Origin: Acidobacteriota bacterium
GTDB taxonomy: Bacteria; Acidobacteriota; UBA6911; RPQK01; JADFOI01
Length of the DNA: 6,356 nt
Direction of reading: 5' to 3'
NCBI GenBank assembly: GCA_029942065.1
Contig: JAPYTY010000128.1
Span: 1-6,356, forward strand
Shown: piece after piece, positions 5,178-6,356 of the stretch
Position numbering within the stretch: position 1 is the first letter of the stretch
How the letters are laid out: every line of letters starts with the position of its first letter
Position numbers and translations under genes: made by a program
Notes under the pieces: model-generated
The model's input: the letters and a program-made list of their open reading frames with translations, nothing else
What the model was told of the DNA's origin: nothing
The model's database searches: none

Positions 5178-6356
5178 CTAAAGCCTTTCGGACCTCAACA
5201 CCATGAGCTTTTTGATCTGCATGTCCTCCATGGTGTAGGGAATGCCCCCTACGGCCAGGCCGGATTCTCCCAATCCGGCAAATGGCATCCAGTCCACTCG
5301 AAAAGCGGTGTGGTCATTGATCATCACCGCCGAAGCGTTCAGCTGCGAATAAACGTGCATGGCGGTATCGATATCCCGGGTGAAAACCGCCGCCTGAAAG
5401 GCATAGGGGAGGGAGTTGGCCTGCTCGATGGCCTGGTCGATATCGGAGTAGGAATAGACACAAATCACTGGGCCAAAAATCTCCCACTGGCTGACCTTGG
5501 CATCCTGGGGAGGATCCAGCAAGACCGTACACTCGTAACAGCTGTCCGATATTCGCTTGCCGCCCGCCAGCAGTTTTGCCCCGGCCTGGACCGCTTCTTC
5601 CACCCACTCCTCCACCCGATTCACCTCGGCAGGCCTGATCAGCGGGCCCGCATCGGTCTCGGCCAGGGTGGGATCTCCCACCTTGAGGCTCCTGGCATTG
5701 CTGGCCAGCCCCTCGGCCAGTTCCTGGACCAGGGATTCGTGAGCAAAAACTCTTTGAACCGACACGCAGACCTGACCGGAATGATACAGTCCGCCTTTGG
5801 TGAGGACCGGCAAGGCGTAATCCAGATCGGCGTCGGCCGCGACGATCACCGGAGCCGCGCCTCCGTGTTCCAGAGCGCAGCGTGTTCCTGGCGAAACCTT
5901 GGAGCGCAGCATCCAGCCCACTTTGGCACTACCGATAAAGGAGAAAAAGCCGACTCGGGAATCCACTACCAGTTGTTCGGCCACGGGAATTTGCTTGGCG
6001 ACCAGGGCCTGGCACCAGGCCTCCGGCAATCCCGCTTCATGAAGAATCTGAACAAATCGAAAACAGGACAGCGGTGTATCCTCGGCCGGTTTGACGATGA
6101 CGGGACAGCCGACCGCAACCGCCGGCGCCGTCTGATGCACGATCAGGTTGAGCGGATGGTTAAAGGCGCTCACCGCCACTACCACACCGATCGGCTCGTG
6201 GCGGGTAAAGGCCACCCGCCCTTCCGAGGCCGCATTCAGGTCCATCGGGATTTCTTCACCGCTTTCGGTGCGCAATAATTCAATGCAGCTTCTCACTCCG
6301 TCGATGGCTCTGGCCACCTCGACGATGGAGTCGTTTAAAGGCGTGCCTCCTTCACG
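5178..6356 (-). CDS. NAD(P)+-dependent aldehyde dehydrogenase, N-terminus beyond the window
   Basis: The ALDH superfamily oxidises aldehydes to acids (or acyl-CoA) with NAD(P)+. The frame is open to the window edge and starts with REGGTPLNDSIVEVARAIDGVR, equivalent to the EGGKP...EV.RAI helix, so roughly the first 80-100 residues are missing. Within the 392 visible residues are the cofactor region SAFNHPLN...VIVKPAEDTP, the FSFIGSAKVG glycine motif, the general-base segment LEHGG (Glu codon 5870-5868; the usual LELGG has Leu where His stands here), and the active-site GQVCVSVQR with catalytic Cys at 5768-5766. EIFGPV and a C-terminal MPFAGLGESGLAVGGIPYTMEDM also fit. All catalytic residues are present. 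The FRVDWMPF..GIPYTM.DM end recalls the lactaldehyde/phosphonoacetaldehyde/semialdehyde-type branch, but the substrate cannot be assigned. It is separated from the downstream cytochrome operon by a terminator candidate, so a functional link is not implied. Confidence 0.93.
   Translation of the reverse strand, partial: REGGTPLNDSIVEVARAIDGVRSCIELLRTESGEEIPMDLNAASEGRVAFTRHEPIGVVVAVSAFNHPLNLIVHQTAPAVAVGCPVIVKPAEDTPLSCFRFVQILHEAGLPEAWCQALVAKQIPVAEQLVVDSRVGFFSFIGSAKVGWMLRSKVSPGTRCALEHGGAAPVIVAADADLDYALPVLTKGGLYHSGQVCVSVQRVFAHESLVQELAEGLASNARSLKVGDPTLAETDAGPLIRPAEVNRVEEWVEEAVQAGAKLLAGGKRISDSCYECTVLLDPPQDAKVSQWEIFGPVICVYSYSDIDQAIEQANSLPYAFQAAVFTRDIDTAMHVYSQLNASAVMINDHTAFRVDWMPFAGLGESGLAVGGIPYTMEDMQIKKLMVLRSERL

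Noticed and set aside
5310..6278. A 322-codon plus-strand open frame
   Set aside because: It is antisense to the aldehyde dehydrogenase, whose catalytic motifs are unmistakable; the antisense product shows no family resemblance.
1..6356. tRNA, rRNA, CRISPR array, insertion sequence or transposase
   Set aside because: I saw no cloverleaf-like segment, no regularly spaced repeats and no transposase or integrase motifs in any frame.

Overview
The window reads as a piece of a Gram-negative, respiring bacterium of moderately high GC. It is probably a metagenome-derived contig. The taxon cannot be fixed from the sequence; a multiheme-cytochrome-using lineage such as Acidobacteriota or a deltaproteobacterial group would fit, but that is inference. 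All well-supported genes from about position 330 to 6356 lie on the minus strand. The first ~330 bases are different: they encode, on the plus strand, an internal piece of the PQQ-biosynthesis protein PqqB that stops being PqqB mid-protein exactly where the neighbouring minus-strand gene loses its own end. This looks like a recombination breakpoint or, more probably, an assembly chimera.

Layout, read in the direction of transcription (right to left): (1) 6356-5178, an NAD(P)-dependent aldehyde dehydrogenase lacking its N-terminus at the window edge, followed by a candidate intrinsic terminator at 5093-5120. (2) A 270-base intergenic stretch with an imperfect hairpin (5031-5064) and a weak promoter candidate. 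(3) A tightly packed three-gene operon: a NapC/NirT/NrfH-type tetraheme cytochrome with an unusual three-helix membrane region (4906-4130); a small membrane protein with two helices and a cytoplasmic cyclic-nucleotide-binding domain (4133-3591, overlapping the previous gene by ATGA); and a type II NADH:quinone oxidoreductase fused at its C-terminus to a second cyclic-nucleotide-binding domain (stop at 1955). (4) A 149-base gap with a long imperfect inverted repeat on the NDH-2 stop codon and a promoter-like element with a perfect 12-base palindrome between its -35 and -10. (5) A secreted, probably outer-membrane beta-barrel protein (start 1805), cut at its C-terminus by the junction near 313-331.

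The operon encodes a compact electron route: NADH to quinone through NDH-2, then quinol to periplasmic acceptors through the tetraheme cytochrome. Two paralogous ligand-sensing CRP-like domains, neither with a DNA-binding domain, are built into or beside the enzymes. This suggests post-translational control of quinone-pool electron flow by a cyclic nucleotide. That coupling is the most interesting biology in the window. A second curiosity is the NDH-2 start: the only well-placed Shine-Dalgarno points at an ATC codon that gives exactly the family's usual N-terminus.
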